Shown piece by piece: positions 1-18,117 of a DNA stretch of 64,000 bases. The notes under the pieces were generated by a model, which worked only from the letters and a program-made list of their open reading frames with translations, searched no databases and was not told the DNA's origin. Origin of the DNA: Aphelenchoides besseyi (Eukaryota > Nematoda > Chromadorea > Rhabditida > Aphelenchoididae); contig JAMPIQ010000001.1 of assembly GCA_024699855.1 (NCBI GenBank), positions 17,918,001-17,982,000 on the forward strand, given 5' to 3'. Numbering within the stretch: position 1 is the first letter of the stretch; every line of letters starts with the position of its first letter. The position numbers were made by a program, and so were the translations under genes.

Positions 1-1722
1 ACTAACTAGGACGGATACTTGAAGGTTTTGTCGTCTTGTGCATCTTCAGCCAAAATATTTGCGCCAGCTCTTTGGCATTCGACCAAAAAAGCATTGCCGT
101 AGTCCCAAAAGTGCATTCCACGTTTAGTCAACTTTTCAATAGCATTGATTTGACGAATCAAACTGCAAACAATTTGGTTTATAGCTCAACTTGAATAGGA
201 AACCTTTTTTGTACACGTTTCTTGAATTCATCGTGATCTTTAGCCATCAATTCGTTTGCTTCGTCGAAGGTCAATCCGGTAGGATAATAACCGCCGTTAA
301 ATGGATTATGACAAGAAGTTTGATCGGAGCCTAATTCTACCAACAACTCTTTTTCATCCACCAGTCGTTCCCTTAAATTTCGCAATTGTTTAGAACTTTT
401 CGCTTTTCTACTGACCACAAGTCGACAATGTTGCCGAGATAGCCAATACTAATCGCCGTTTTCTTTTCGCGATGTTCTTTAATCCACGAGATGATTTGTT
501 CCAAATCGCGACTATATTCGTCCAACCATCCCTGCTTATGGCGTTTAATCAACGCCTCTTCACTAATCTAAACAAATTACGTACTAATAGCCGTCTACTT
601 CTTAATATTTTAGTTAATCTACTTAGCGTACTAATCCATGGATTAAGATTGCCATACACAAACAAGGTGACCTTTCTAAACCTACTTCTGCTATTACTCC
701 AACACAACCGCTGATCTTTGCAGCTTTTGGCTGCGCACCACTCATCCCTAAATATTGAATTCAAATAACATTCGAGTCAACTAAAAAACCTACCACCCAA
801 TCCGGCAGTCACAAAAACTTTGCCAGCCAATGACTCGGCATCCAAATACTTCCGACCAGCATTCATCACTGTGATCTAAACACAAGATATGAAACTCAAA
901 GAAAAATATGAAATGATAACCGTTGTTCCATGAACAATGCCCTAGAAGTACTGCAATTAGAGAAATTGTAAGCAAACATACTTGTGGACCGATGTAACAA
1001 AACGATCCGGCAGTCATCTGTCCGTACTGAGTTACTCCCAAAGCAAAATACTTATCGTAGAGTTCTTTGGTCGAGTAACTCGGAATCATCATACCATTAG
1101 TTATGACGAGACGAGGTGCTCGTTTGTGAGATGGAAACAAACCCAACGGATGTCCAGAATACAAACTCAACGTTTGTTTGTTCGTCATTTGAAACAAATA
1201 ACGTAAAACCAAACGAAATTGAATCCAGTTCGAGAAGACTTGTCCATTACCGCCATAAGTGACCTTAATTGAAAATGAAATACTTTTCTAGATCAAAAAT
1301 CCTACCAGTTCTTGGGGAAATTGAGCGACCGACGGGTCGAGATTATTTAGAATCATCAAAATAATCGCAGCTGCTTGTTGTGATTGCGCCGGAATCTGAT
1401 CAATAGAAATGGCGTTCAGTTGATGTCTGGGCATAAAACGATAAGCGTAGATGTGACCGTAGTCTCGAAGCTCGACAGCAAACTCCATAGCCAATTCATC
1501 ATGATGCTTTCGCGGAACGTAACGTAGAATGTTACTAACGGCCAACTAATAAATTTGTCAACAAAAACGACTATTTCTAATTACCTTCTTTTCCGTTTCA
1601 GTTAATGGGAGCTTACGTTTTGGCGCATGAGCGATTTTCGGACATCGTGCTGGATCGGACAGTTCAATCAGTGGATCAAAAAGATCAGTCTCCAGAATTT
1701 GAATTAGTTGTTCTGCATTCAT
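1..1722 (-). CDS. UROC1: Urocanate hydratase (urocanase), 3' end beyond window
   Basis: Cytosolic enzyme of histidine breakdown that hydrates urocanate to imidazolonepropionate using tightly bound NAD+. Read on the minus strand from ATG at 1722 (MNAEQLIQILETDLF). Exons give the urocanase signatures TYGGNGQVFSNW, SGHPLGLFPS, ALGVTQYGQMTAGSFCYIGPQ, GKVFVTAGLGG, MSGAQPKAA, GSDQTSCHNPFNGGYYP and HFWDYGNAFLVE, in the same order as human UROC1. Introns are about 40 nt with GT-AG ends; the one near position 170 joins VQK to SLIRQINAIEKL. The last visible codons encode FKYPSY at a donor near position 3, so the C-terminal portion lies outside the window. It is divergent from mrpl-1, with a 447-nt shared upstream region. 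Identification is firm from conserved blocks; exact exon ends are inferred. Confidence 0.95.
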
Positions 1723-2169
1723 ATCGCCAATAATATAGTCAGAGAATAAGTTTTAGTCAATTGACGGCACCAATCGTCGACCACTCAACTGATCGAAAAA
1801 CGTGGTCGTCACGTCTTCGATATGTCAAGAGGACGATTGTAAAAATATGACCGATGAGTTTGTGTGAACGCGCAGAATGTAATACACCGAGAAAAACCAA
1901 AGATTACCTTTGTTTCGAACTTTGTAGCTTTCGACCTCTTTCGACAACAATCATCGTCTTCTGGAGACTCATTACGATAAATACGCACTGTAAGTATCTT
2001 TTTTCTCTCTGCTAAATTGCTTATGATAAATAAGCAAAAGCATATTGTGTTGATCGATTACTGTACTCAGAGCAGTGATGACGAGTGTTAAGTGGTTCCT
2101 CGAATGCCGATCTCTTTGATTCTTGTTTCTGTTCATTTGATTTCACTGAGAACTTTTTTCTAATTGGAA
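1723..2169. promoter_or_regulatory. Divergent intergenic region, urocanase / mrpl-1
   Basis: 447 nt between two divergent start codons. No open frame or repeat is convincing here. It probably holds both promoters and the 5' UTRs. A splice-acceptor-like TTTTTTC tract precedes the mrpl-1 start, but without AG. Confidence 0.4.
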
Positions 2170-3529
2170 ATGTTACCGACGATCGGTAATCTTTGTGGTG
2201 GAATTGCTCGTCTACGTCTCAGTCAGACATGTGGAATTTTGGCTGCGACAACCCCCGACTTTCAGCAGCTCAGAGGACGGAAACGTGCGTTGAAGAAGCC
2301 GTTAAGTCGTCAGGAAAAGTTGTTGAAACGACAGAAACGTGAAGAGAAAGAAGCAGCTCGTAAACAGTACTCGTTCATGGAGCGCATCAAAATTCGACGA
2401 ATGAAAGCACTGTAAGTAATTTGCGAGTTTCGTTTGGAACATGTCGGAATTTCAGTTTGTCTCCCTCACAACAAGGTCCCGGCCGTTATGATGCTGAAGC
2501 CGAAGTAGAACTTCCCGAAGCACCGGCTTGTAATGTTTATATTGGAGCTAAAGTGCGAACCCAATTCTATTCAATTTCCGAAGCCTTAGCAATTCATCGA
2601 GGACTTCAACGACCGGAAATTTACAACAATCCAAAAGGAACCGTGAAGCTTCGAATTGAGTTGAATATGACAACCGAAAAGGCGGTAAGTCGATGGATTT
2701 TGATTTTTAGTTTTGTGTTTTAGACAAAAATGGTTCCGGCGTCCGATGAGATTGTTCCCGTGCCACACATCTTCAAGCACAATGAGAAGCGAACGATTTT
2801 GGCGTTTGCCGCCGATCAAGAAACTCAGAATATGGCCGTTGAAGCGGGTGCCGAAATCGCACTTGGCGCTGATATGATCAAGAAGATTGTCAAAGGACTG
2901 TTTCGCGTCGACGACTATGATTTCTGCGTTGCACATTCGAATATGCACGGAACAGTGGCACCGTTGCGTGGAATCTTGCGATCTCGATTTCCAACGAAAA
3001 TGAACGGCAAGTTGAATGGACGAGAAAGTTAAGGATTTGGATTTCAGGTGCAATGGGCGACAATCTTCCCGAGTTGATTGAACGTTTTCGCAATGGTGTT
3101 AAGCTCTCGATCAAAGGCGATCCGGTTTATCCGCAATGGGGTCTTTGTGAGCCGGTGATTGGCAAAGTGAGTTCGTATGTTTGTTCATTGCTTATACGAG
3201 AGCCTAGTTGGACATGCCAGATCATGAGTTGGAAGCGAATATTGCGACCATAATCGAAGCTCTTTGCAAACATCGAAATCCAGCGTTGGGTCCGTTCGTT
3301 AATCGCGCTCTACTCACGTTGATTCCGCCGAAAAACTACGTGCCCATTAATGTCACGAAGTATCTTCCGGTTCCGACCGAAGAAGAGATTGCAAAGGTTG
3401 GTGGACATGTTTTTGCTGTTTATGAATCGTTTTCAGTTGGATAAGAAGAAGACAAAGAAGAAAAAGTCGACGGACGAGAATGTAACGTCCGAGAAGGACG
3501 AAGACGACTATCTAGTGGCTTTGATGTGA
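2170..3529 (+). CDS. mrpl-1: Mitochondrial large-subunit ribosomal protein L1 (uL1m)
   Basis: uL1 family protein of the mitochondrial large ribosomal subunit, where it forms the L1 stalk. Start ATG at 2170; exons run about 2170-2411, 2456-2684, 2724-3006, 3048 to roughly 3168, roughly 3208-3397, and a last exon to TGA at 3529. The N-terminus is basic and lacks acidic residues, as expected for a mitochondrial presequence. L1 features include the VKLRIEL strand, TILAFAADQETQNMAVEAGAEIALG and ILRSRFPTKMNG...GDNLPELIERFRNGVKLS. The C-terminus is a Lys-rich and acidic tail, KKKTKKKKSTDENV. The intron at 3007-3047 starts with GC (GCAAGT) and is the only frame-preserving choice. AATAAA lies at 3577-3582. 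The sphingolipid desaturase follows on the same strand. Confidence 0.92.
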
Positions 3530-3576
3530 TTGAATTAGGAATAATCGTTAGAGAATGTTTTTGTTATTTCGCAGCA

Positions 3577-3582
3577 AATAAA
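3577..3582 (+). terminator. AATAAA polyadenylation signal of mrpl-1
   Basis: Canonical hexamer 48 nt after the mrpl-1 stop codon. Confidence 0.7.
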
Positions 3583-3904
3583 CCGTTTACTTTGATTGTG
3601 ATCAATCGCTTCGTTCGTTCGTTCGGTTTTGAACCTCCATGGACTTATTTTTGAACGGAAGTCGTCGTTTCGCAATTCGATTGAAATTGCGACTTTTACA
3701 TGTCAAACACTTTCGATTGCATCTCTCCGAGATAAGAACCAATTTTTCATCTTCGAGCGCGCTTGCTGGCTCGTGAGCAAAGAACGATTTTCTCTTCATT
3801 TCATCGAACTACATTCGCTGAACTATCTGCGTGATAATGGCGAATGTGATTGCGACTGTCCGTTTTGCTATTTCAGGGTTAACATCGCTCCTCGGCTTTG
3901 CACG
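3583..3904 (+). other. Intercistronic or 5' region before the desaturase
   Basis: About 320 nt without a convincing coding frame. It ends in TATTTCAG at about 3877, 28 nt before the desaturase ATG. That is a 3' splice site suited either to a 5' UTR intron or to spliced-leader trans-splicing of a downstream operon gene. Which of these applies cannot be told from sequence. Confidence 0.4.
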
Positions 3905-5259
3905 ATGGGTCAGGGCCAAACGAAACAGAAGTTCGATTGGTCGTATACGGACGAACCACATGCAACAAGACGAAAAGAAATTCTTGAGAAGTATCCGGAG
4001 GTAGCGACTGTTTCAATATGATTAAATTCTTTGGTTTTATGTGAAAAAATACTTTGGTTTGGATCCATCTTTCAAGTATGTGGTCGTCTGTATGGTTCTT
4101 CTTCAATTCGTTTTAGCGTATTTGTTGAAAGGTGAATTGGCTTTGAGAACTTTTTTATTTGTGATTTCAGATGCATCGTGGATTTTGGTTGTATTGCAAG
4201 CTTACATCGTGAGTGGAACCATCAATCATGCGCTCACTTTGGCCGTCCACGAAATCTCACATAATCAAGGATTCGGACACAAGAAAGCGATGTCCGTGAG
4301 TTCCAAAGAGTGAAATCGAAATGTTCGGATTTTGCAGAATCGAATTCTCGGCTTCATCGCCAACCTGCCGATGGGTGTGCCGATGTCGATTTCGTTCAAG
4401 AAATACCACTTAGAACATCATCGTCATTTGGGTTCGTTTTCTTCGTATTCGATTGGTGATTGTAGTGTTAAGGCGAAGATGTTATCGATACGGACGTTCC
4501 GACCGAGTTTGAAGCCCGATTCTTCACGAATTCGTTCGGCAAACTCTGTTGGGTTATCTTACAGCCGGTCTTCTACGCATTTCGTCCGCTTTCGATTTAC
4601 AACAAAGTAAGTCGACTGTTCATCTATCAATGTTGAGGTTTAGGCGGTAACCGATTTGGAGGTTGTCAATGCAGTGCTTCAAATTTCTTTTGATTTGGCA
4701 ATTTTGCACTTTTTCGGAGTCAAATCGGCATTCTATTTGTTCATTGGCTTTCTATTTGGTTTGGGATTACATCCAATGGCCGGACATTTCATTAGCGATC
4801 ACTACGTCTTTACGCCCGGCCAAGAAACGTACAGGTGAGTAGAGTTCATCGTTATCTGATTATCGAATTCAGTTACTACGGCTTCATTAACAAGCTGACG
4901 TTTAATGTCGGATGTCACGTCGAACATCACGATTTTCCGTTCGTCTGCGGGTTGAATTTACCAAAGGTTTGTCTAGCGAGTGGTTTGTTCATATGGAAAT
5001 TTAGATACGGAAACTGGCTCCTGAGTATTATGATCATTTGACAGTTCACACTTCATGGATCACTATTTTCTACGACTTCATTTTCGATCCGGACATGAGT
5101 TTGCGATCTCGGATTAAACGCAAAATGGCGCCGCCTTCCGAGTTTCACTTCTACGGCGTTGGGGTCTATGCCACTTCGCATATTTACAAGACCGTCCAGA
5201 AGGTAAGTATATTAAGGACGATTGAATATGCCCTTTCAAAATTTGGAGAACGTCTTTGA
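3905..5259 (+). CDS. DEGS1: Sphingolipid delta-4 desaturase (DEGS family)
   Basis: Membrane di-iron desaturase of the ER that converts dihydroceramide to ceramide. It begins [20 protein letters not shown], the usual DEGS N-terminus with a myristoylation-type MGxGxT. The three histidine boxes are present: HEISHN, HLEHHR and HVEHHDFP. Hydrophobic segments include [37 protein letters not shown] and [20 protein letters not shown], and [16 protein letters not shown] is DEGS-like. The first intron should be 4001-4040, because homology requires the next exon to start VKKYFGLDP, but this intron ends in AT rather than AG (see findings). The C-terminus runs past the usual DEGS end ([22 protein letters not shown]) and the stop at 5259 is uncertain. 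The Caenorhabditis orthologue may be ttm-5 or its paralogue. Confidence 0.93.
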
Positions 5260-5760
5260 CCCGCGCGCTTCTTGTAACTTCAAATTCAGTTTGAAATTTC
5301 CATCGAATGTCATTTCTCAGCAACTAATTGGGTATCTAGATTGCCCACAATGTACTTGGCTCCGTAGCCCCACCAGTCAAGGAACATGCTCATTAGCTCG
5401 AACGTATTCTCATCGTTTAATTGCTCAAGAATGCCAAATAATAATCGTTTGCGAGATTCACGGTGCTTCGAACATCTTTTTGCATTGATTGTGTTTGAAG
5501 ATCAGCAATAAAGTAATCGACTATTTTGCGGGAAGCAATTCCTGAGGCTTCACTGTACATAACTATAACACACATCAATGATTCTAGTCAATTAGTTAAA
5601 CAGAAGAAACGTGCTCATTAATACGCAATCGACAATTGGCTTTTTTGATGTTTAGATTTTGACTGGATCTTGATTGCTGAGTCCTTTGAAGTATCATAAC
5701 ATTAGAATAAACGACATACAACGATTAGATTAGCAGTACAGATATGACGATAAACACGAT
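5260..5760. other. Intergenic, nothing recognised
   Basis: AT-rich sequence downstream of the desaturase. It may include a further short 3' exon or the UTR of that gene (a GT-AG pair can be drawn from about 5203 to 5289). No other gene seen. Confidence 0.3.
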
Positions 5761-6575
5761 CCCCACTTTTCCGTATTTTTAGCCAAAGATTTAAAGTTTG
5801 AATTCTGCAACCAGTAAACTGATTGATGCACAATTTTTACTACAACTAATCTAATATTGTGTATTTGTTCTTGCAAATTACAATCTCAGAGACCAACTAC
5901 CGTTGTTGTTGTGACCAACTTACAGAAGCCGATTTCTGAGTATGTTTTCGACTTCAATTCAGCTCCCAACCGACCGTTGCTATCCACACTTTCAGGGTCA
6001 TAATCTTCTGATCTCATTGTTATCTGAATCAATCTACAACTCACCAGCATCAGCAGGAAGAGCTGCACAAACTTTTGCAATTTTGGACGATTTTCGACAA
6101 ATCCTCTGGCTTTGAATTGCTCTCATTTCTCTCTCAGTCATCCGGTGCCTACAAGTGTGGGCGCATTGAACAACCAGTTTATTCAGTTATCCATCCATAT
6201 AATATGGACACTAGTTGTTGCTAGAATCTCCGAGATAAATCGATCGACGCGATGGACGTGCTATACAAGGGAATGGGGGGTGTTGTGTATTTTAGCTCGT
6301 TGGCTGGTTGGATTCCGCTGATATTCACAGGGTTTGGAGTTCATTAGTGTTAGTTGTTGTTCTGTTAAGTACACGCGTTTACAGCCACTGCTTATCGAGT
6401 TGTAGTCAATGGAAGTTGACTTCTCGGAAGTCGATGTCTGGTAGTTGCCATTCTTCTCTGTTACTTTTTCAGGTCAACTGCTTCCACTAACTATGTTTAG
6501 AAAGCAATATTTGTGTGATTTACAACTACCAAGATCAATTCGAGCAACTTCGTAATCAGAAGAGTGAGCTCAAGT
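5761..6575. repeat. Dispersed repeat R1, copy 1
   Basis: An ~800-nt segment that recurs in the same orientation at about 52981-53783, nearly identical over the central ~650 nt and diverging at both ends. On the minus strand both copies hold an open stretch (around 6080-5886 here) with MRSEDYDPESVDSNGRLGAE, preceded by a hydrophobic FLLMLV segment. A stop lies just upstream in that frame, so this is not a complete gene. I see no terminal inverted repeats or transposase. A short divergent third piece lies near 9130-9190. It is probably a relic of a non-autonomous mobile element. Confidence 0.75.
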
Positions 6576-6601
6576 TGAAGTGATTTCTAATATTCGATGT
6601 A

Positions 6602-6829
6602 TTGAGCTCACTTTGTTTGTTTCAGATCGATGAAGTCAGCATTAGATGCATGAACTTGAGGTTTCATGATCCCAAACATTGTTATCAAGTGCTCCTAAGC
6701 GACCATCAAATAGATTTTGCTGAATGTTTAAATTACGATGTCAATTCGATTTTAATGTCACAACTTAAATTTATTTCTGAAAAAATAAATCAGCAGTCGA
6801 ATCATTCAGTGAGCGTATTCGACATTTGA
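6602..6829 (+). CDS. Unassigned short reading frame, possibly a 3'-terminal exon
   Basis: A 66-codon frame follows a good acceptor (TTTGTTTCAG ending near 6626) and ends at a TGA at 6829. It is followed by AATAAA at 6911-6916. The translation contains MNLRFHDPKHCYQVLLSDHQ and matches no family I recognise. It may be the last exon of a gene disrupted by repeat R1, which lies directly upstream, or chance. No partner exon is visible on the other side of R1. Confidence 0.25.
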   Translation: MSSLCLFQIDEVSIRCMNLRFHDPKHCYQVLLSDHQIDFAECLNYDVNSILMSQLKFISEKINQQSNHSVSVFDI

Positions 6830-7180
6830 CTTCAGATTCTCCGTCTGTAATTCCGATTAAGAGACCGAAGCAAACAGTTTAATAGCTTCGTTCTTACAGT
6901 CTCGAATCTGAATAAACGCTCTTCAGTGTCCGCAGATTTTACACTTTTGGCGATTGAACTCTGTGGTTGAAAGACGACTTGCAGCAACTCGATTGACATT
7001 TCGACTGAATTCGAAAGGAACGTGTTTTGGCGCTTTTATGGGAAAATGCAAAGACGTTTTCTCTGACGATTGAAAGCAACTGGTCCACGTTTTTACTTCG
7101 AATTGCAGCTGTAGACCTTCGATTTCATTGTCGTTGTTTGCGCGTTTACTGATGGATGTACTTGCAGCATCTACCTCTTC

Positions 7181-8746
7181 ATGAGATCGGTTTTTGCTTC
7201 TGATTATCTGAACATTGCGCTTTGGCAGATCGATGATTTTGCCGCTAAATACCAACAGTCAATTGACGGAGATCATATGATCAGCAACCTGTTCGCCTTC
7301 GAGCATCCGGAATTTGGGAAAATCGAATTTTATTTAAAATTAAAGTCATCATCATCCCTTAGCCCAAATTTTACTCTTTTCATGGAAATCACCGAGGCAC
7401 CATCGGTCTTCTCAATTCCCATGGAATGCAGCGCGTGGATGGAGACCGAGGATAAGAAGCGCAGCGAAGCAAAAAGTAAGTTGGTTTCTATTTAATGAGA
7501 TTTTTGGTATTTTAGGGAGAAGTTGTTCTTACAACGAAGAAAACACATGGATAGCATGGTTGATGTTTTTGTCTTCTCAAGAGAAGTCCAAGTTTATTCA
7601 TGCATCAACGGTCTTCATCTGCTGTCGATTACCGTATCCAGTGAAGTCAATCGGTTCAGTTTCTACGAACAATACTTACTATCAATGGACAATTTCCGAT
7701 TTCGAATCGCGTTTCAAGTCGGCGCAGTTCAAAACCTCGTGGCAAAGCGACACATTCACTGTTCCTGAGTTCAAAGACGTTAAATTTGCACTTACATTTT
7801 GCTCAAAAGGAGACAATGAAGAATATAAAGATGGATGTGATATTTATCTGGTAATCAAAGATCTTGCTGAGCACTCGAAGGTATCAGTTCAATACGATTT
7901 GTGGATTAAAAACTCAAAACTTCGACTTCGCAAAATCAGTGAGTTTCCTTTTACTCACCTACACCTTTCTGAGCTTTAGGTTTCAATTGCGCTTATACAA
8001 CTGTTAGTGGTTATGGATTTTCGGGTTATGTGAATCAAGAACATCTCTACGCATTTGCTCAAAATGAACCGTTTGATGTCTGCTGCAACTTTCGACCGAT
8101 TATTGAAACGAACTCATGTTTCCATTGTGTTTCTTCTCGCAGTAAACTTGGATCACTTTTTAACGATCCTCTCTTTTCGGATGCAGAGATTCACGTGGAC
8201 GACAAAGTTTTCAAGGTCTGTTTTCTTGTTTGTTTCTTACTATCTTGGTCTTTAGGTATCACGATTGATGGTTTCTATCAAATCGCCTGTTTTTCGTGCA
8301 ATGTTCGACAAAGAAACTGAAGAACAGAAAAGTGAGTTGTCACGATCAAAGGCTTTGAAGCAGAAATGGTCGAAATGATGCTCATCTACATCTACGAGAA
8401 CAAAGTTGCGGAATTGGAAGTGGTCGCTGTTCAACTTTTGCCGGTCGCCGACTACTATCAAGTGAACGATCTTGTGGTTAGTTTCTACCATTGAACAGTT
8501 GAACTTGTGGGGTTTCAGAAGAAGTGCTATGATTCGATTCTGTCCAATTTGACCGCCGAGAAGGCGCTTCCGATCTTGGAATTGGCACTCGAACGTGATC
8601 ATCTCAAAGACTTTCAAGATCGTGTGTTCCAGTTCGCTCGCAAAAACTACAGTGCAATTTGCGAACTGAACGATTGCGAAGAATTTCTGACTGAACGCCC
8701 GAAGATCGCCATTAAGCTGCTCAGCGTCTTCAACTCAGCTATTTGA
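7181..8746 (+). CDS. MATH-BTB domain protein (probable Cullin-3 substrate adaptor)
   Basis: MATH-BTB (BATH) proteins bring substrates to Cullin-3 ubiquitin ligases, and the family is greatly expanded in nematodes. The N-terminal part reads as two MATH-like stretches: about 7181-7480, with LWQIDDFAAKY and EFYLKLKSSSS, and about 7680-7980, with YYQWTISDFESRFKSAQF and VQYDLWIKN. A BTB domain follows: SLFNDPLFSDAEIHVDDKVFKVSR, then IKSPVFRAMFDKE and FEAEMVEMMLIYIYENK. The C-terminus is a BACK-like helical tail, ILELALERDHLKDFQDRVF, ending FNSAI at 8746. Around 8328-8350 the BTB frame does not continue without a 1-nt shift or a very short intron (see findings). The start at 7181 is the first good ATG; an upstream spliced exon is possible through TTGCAG at 7168. 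Confidence 0.8.
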
Positions 8747-9491
8747 GTCTCAAAATGCTTTTTGTTTAATCGTTTTTAAAGTTGTTTTTTCACATTTTCT
8801 TTCTGTTATCAAGTGCTGTAAAGTAATCAAGGAATTAGCTAATAAATTACACAAAACGATGGGATTTAAACGAAGATCTCCATTTGAGTCGACTAACATA
8901 GTAATCTTTCCATTGGTTGATCTCTCTAAAGGTCTTTGAGTAAAACATCTTTGAAAACAAAGTTGTTGCTTTCAGATTTTCCAGAGGTTTACTGAAGAGT
9001 AAACGACAAGTGCATCGGAAAAATAGCTACAAAAACGATTAAGGTTTTATAGCTCGAACTTCCGAAGATTCCAGCAGCTATCTGTTTCTGCTTTCAGAAG
9101 TAGTAAACTCAAGGTTTTTTCACCTGTTCAGTGATCGCTAGCCTCTTTAAGGTTAATGTCTAGTAGTTGGCATTTTGTTCTGTTACAAAGTCTCGCCATC
9201 AATCATGTTGGCAGATAATGGAGACGTTGATTCGAATTTACTTTTATTGATGCAACAATAGAACTACAAATTTGAAGTTAAAATGCAAACAACTAGAAAT
9301 ATTGAGCGTGTTCGTTTTATCTCGCTGGATATGAGTGACACGTAACTAATTCAAATAGCAAGTCGTTGAAAATGCGTTTGGCTATAATCATAAATACAAA
9401 ATGAAGATAAATGCGAAAAACCGTAAACAAAAACCACAGGCTAAATGTTGAAAGCTAATGAGCGAGTCGAAATGCGAAAGAACCGATTGAT
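8747..9491. other. Intergenic region between convergent genes, with a short R1 relic
   Basis: No gene seen. AATAAA for the MATH-BTB gene lies near 8840. At about 9130-9190 a stretch including ATGTCTAGTAGTTGGCATT resembles the 3' part of repeat R1 (ATGTCTGGTAGTTGCCATT) with many differences, so it looks like a decayed third copy. Confidence 0.4.
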
Positions 9492-16646
<7,155 letters not shown>

Positions 16647-18117
16647 TCCGTTTCGTCGACGGCTACGGTAATCGAAAGACCCGCTAAAACATGGACATGA
16701 GTTACGAAACGAACGCGATTACGAAATCGAACGTAAGTAGCTGAGAAGAACGATTTCAATCCATAAACTTTTGTTGGCGGTATGTTCGCCCTCATTTCGC
16801 GATCATAAGACCGATCGAATGGCGGCAGTCGAGTGATTAGCACGACTACGAAGCTCAAGCCTCAAAGGCGATGATTTCCGAGTCTCGAATGGGCAACAGC
16901 CGTGTGCGGATTTTCGGGCAGGTCAATCTCCCCCGATGGCTCTCGTTGTTCGACCGCCCCGACCGGTGTGTTGAAGAAACTTCGACTAGCAAAAGAGAGA
17001 AGGAACAATGAAACGGCAAATGACAAGAAGCTGCGAATTCACGTCAATGGCAATTTTTGGTTGTTTCTTCGACCACGTCACTTGTGAGTCACTTTCGTTT
17101 CAACAGATGCCATAAGTGGTGATATGCGATAAACAGCTGCGTGGAACGTCGACATGTGTGTTCAATTAACAATAACGAAACACACATGGAACGTCAATTT
17201 TAACAAGAAGGTCAGCAATTAGGAATCAATGCACGAGTTCCCTCAGACCAACTCATTTGTTCAAGAGAAATATCGAACAGATCAATTGGTTTGGGGTGTT
17301 AACAAGCACTCAAAAACAAGCGGATTAGAAGCGAGAGTGACGTTTACAAAAATTCCAACGTTAATCGCCTGGCAGTTCGGCCATCGATCGTATGGACACT
17401 CGAAATGCGCTTCGAGGTTTTCGACGAAAAGCGTGTGATCGGCGAAATGCGTCGCCGATTGTTCGCGCTTAACGTGCAAACTTTGCAATCAGATTGTCAA
17501 GTTTGAAATGTTAGTCAATAGACGCTCGAATAACCCGCTTGTCAAAAGGGTTCCAATCGAGAATACAAAAACGAGTTGGAAATCGTCATTTCGATTCACC
17601 GATGTCGTAGTTATTGTAAAAAAGTTCGAAAGAGCAACGAAGAACGAGGGTCTCCCCGTTTTTACATCATGTATCCGAGGCTCTTGGCCCACACCGCCCG
17701 ATCGAAACATCCTGAGACGCACCCGCTGGCAATATTCTCGTGCGTTCTTCTTCTTCGGCTGATCTCCTAACTGATCTGCTCTCCCACACAATTCTCGCGG
17801 TCAAACGCCCGCATTTCCGATCAGTTCGTGTGGATTCGGGAGCTTTGCCTCGTAGACTCGAAAGTCTCGGGCCTGCTAATCTTTTTGTCTCAAAAGCGTT
17901 TTGTTTCTTGCTTCCAATTTCTTTGGCGATTTTACTCAAATGTCGAACCTCAGTATTGGAATTTCTATTTGCACTGAAGATAGATCGTAGGCTAGTGTGT
18001 GCGTTCCAATCAACTTGATTAGCCGTTTATTGTAATCGAGCGTCTCAAAAAGCTTCTCAACGAAATCTCTTTTAGTACGATCATTTCAAGGCTTACAAAA
18101 ACTAGTGAACATTTCGA
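16647..18117. other. Upstream region of unc-82, no gene assigned
   Basis: About 1.5 kb. TTTTAG at about 16684 on the minus strand, 40 nt before the unc-82 start, suggests a 5' UTR intron or trans-splice site. Open frames here, such as 17667-17939 on the minus strand, lack ATG starts and recognisable domains. Probably regulatory sequence and 5' exons of unc-82. Confidence 0.35.

Noticed and set aside
130..200. A 23-nt GC-AG intron in urocanase after FPIQV
   Set aside because: A 41-nt GT-AG intron with donor GTTTCC gives VQKSLIRQINAI, which matches urocanases exactly.
17667..17939. A 90-codon Arg-rich minus-strand frame upstream of unc-82
   Set aside because: Begins with TTG, has no ATG and no domain; could be a 5' exon but nothing supports it.
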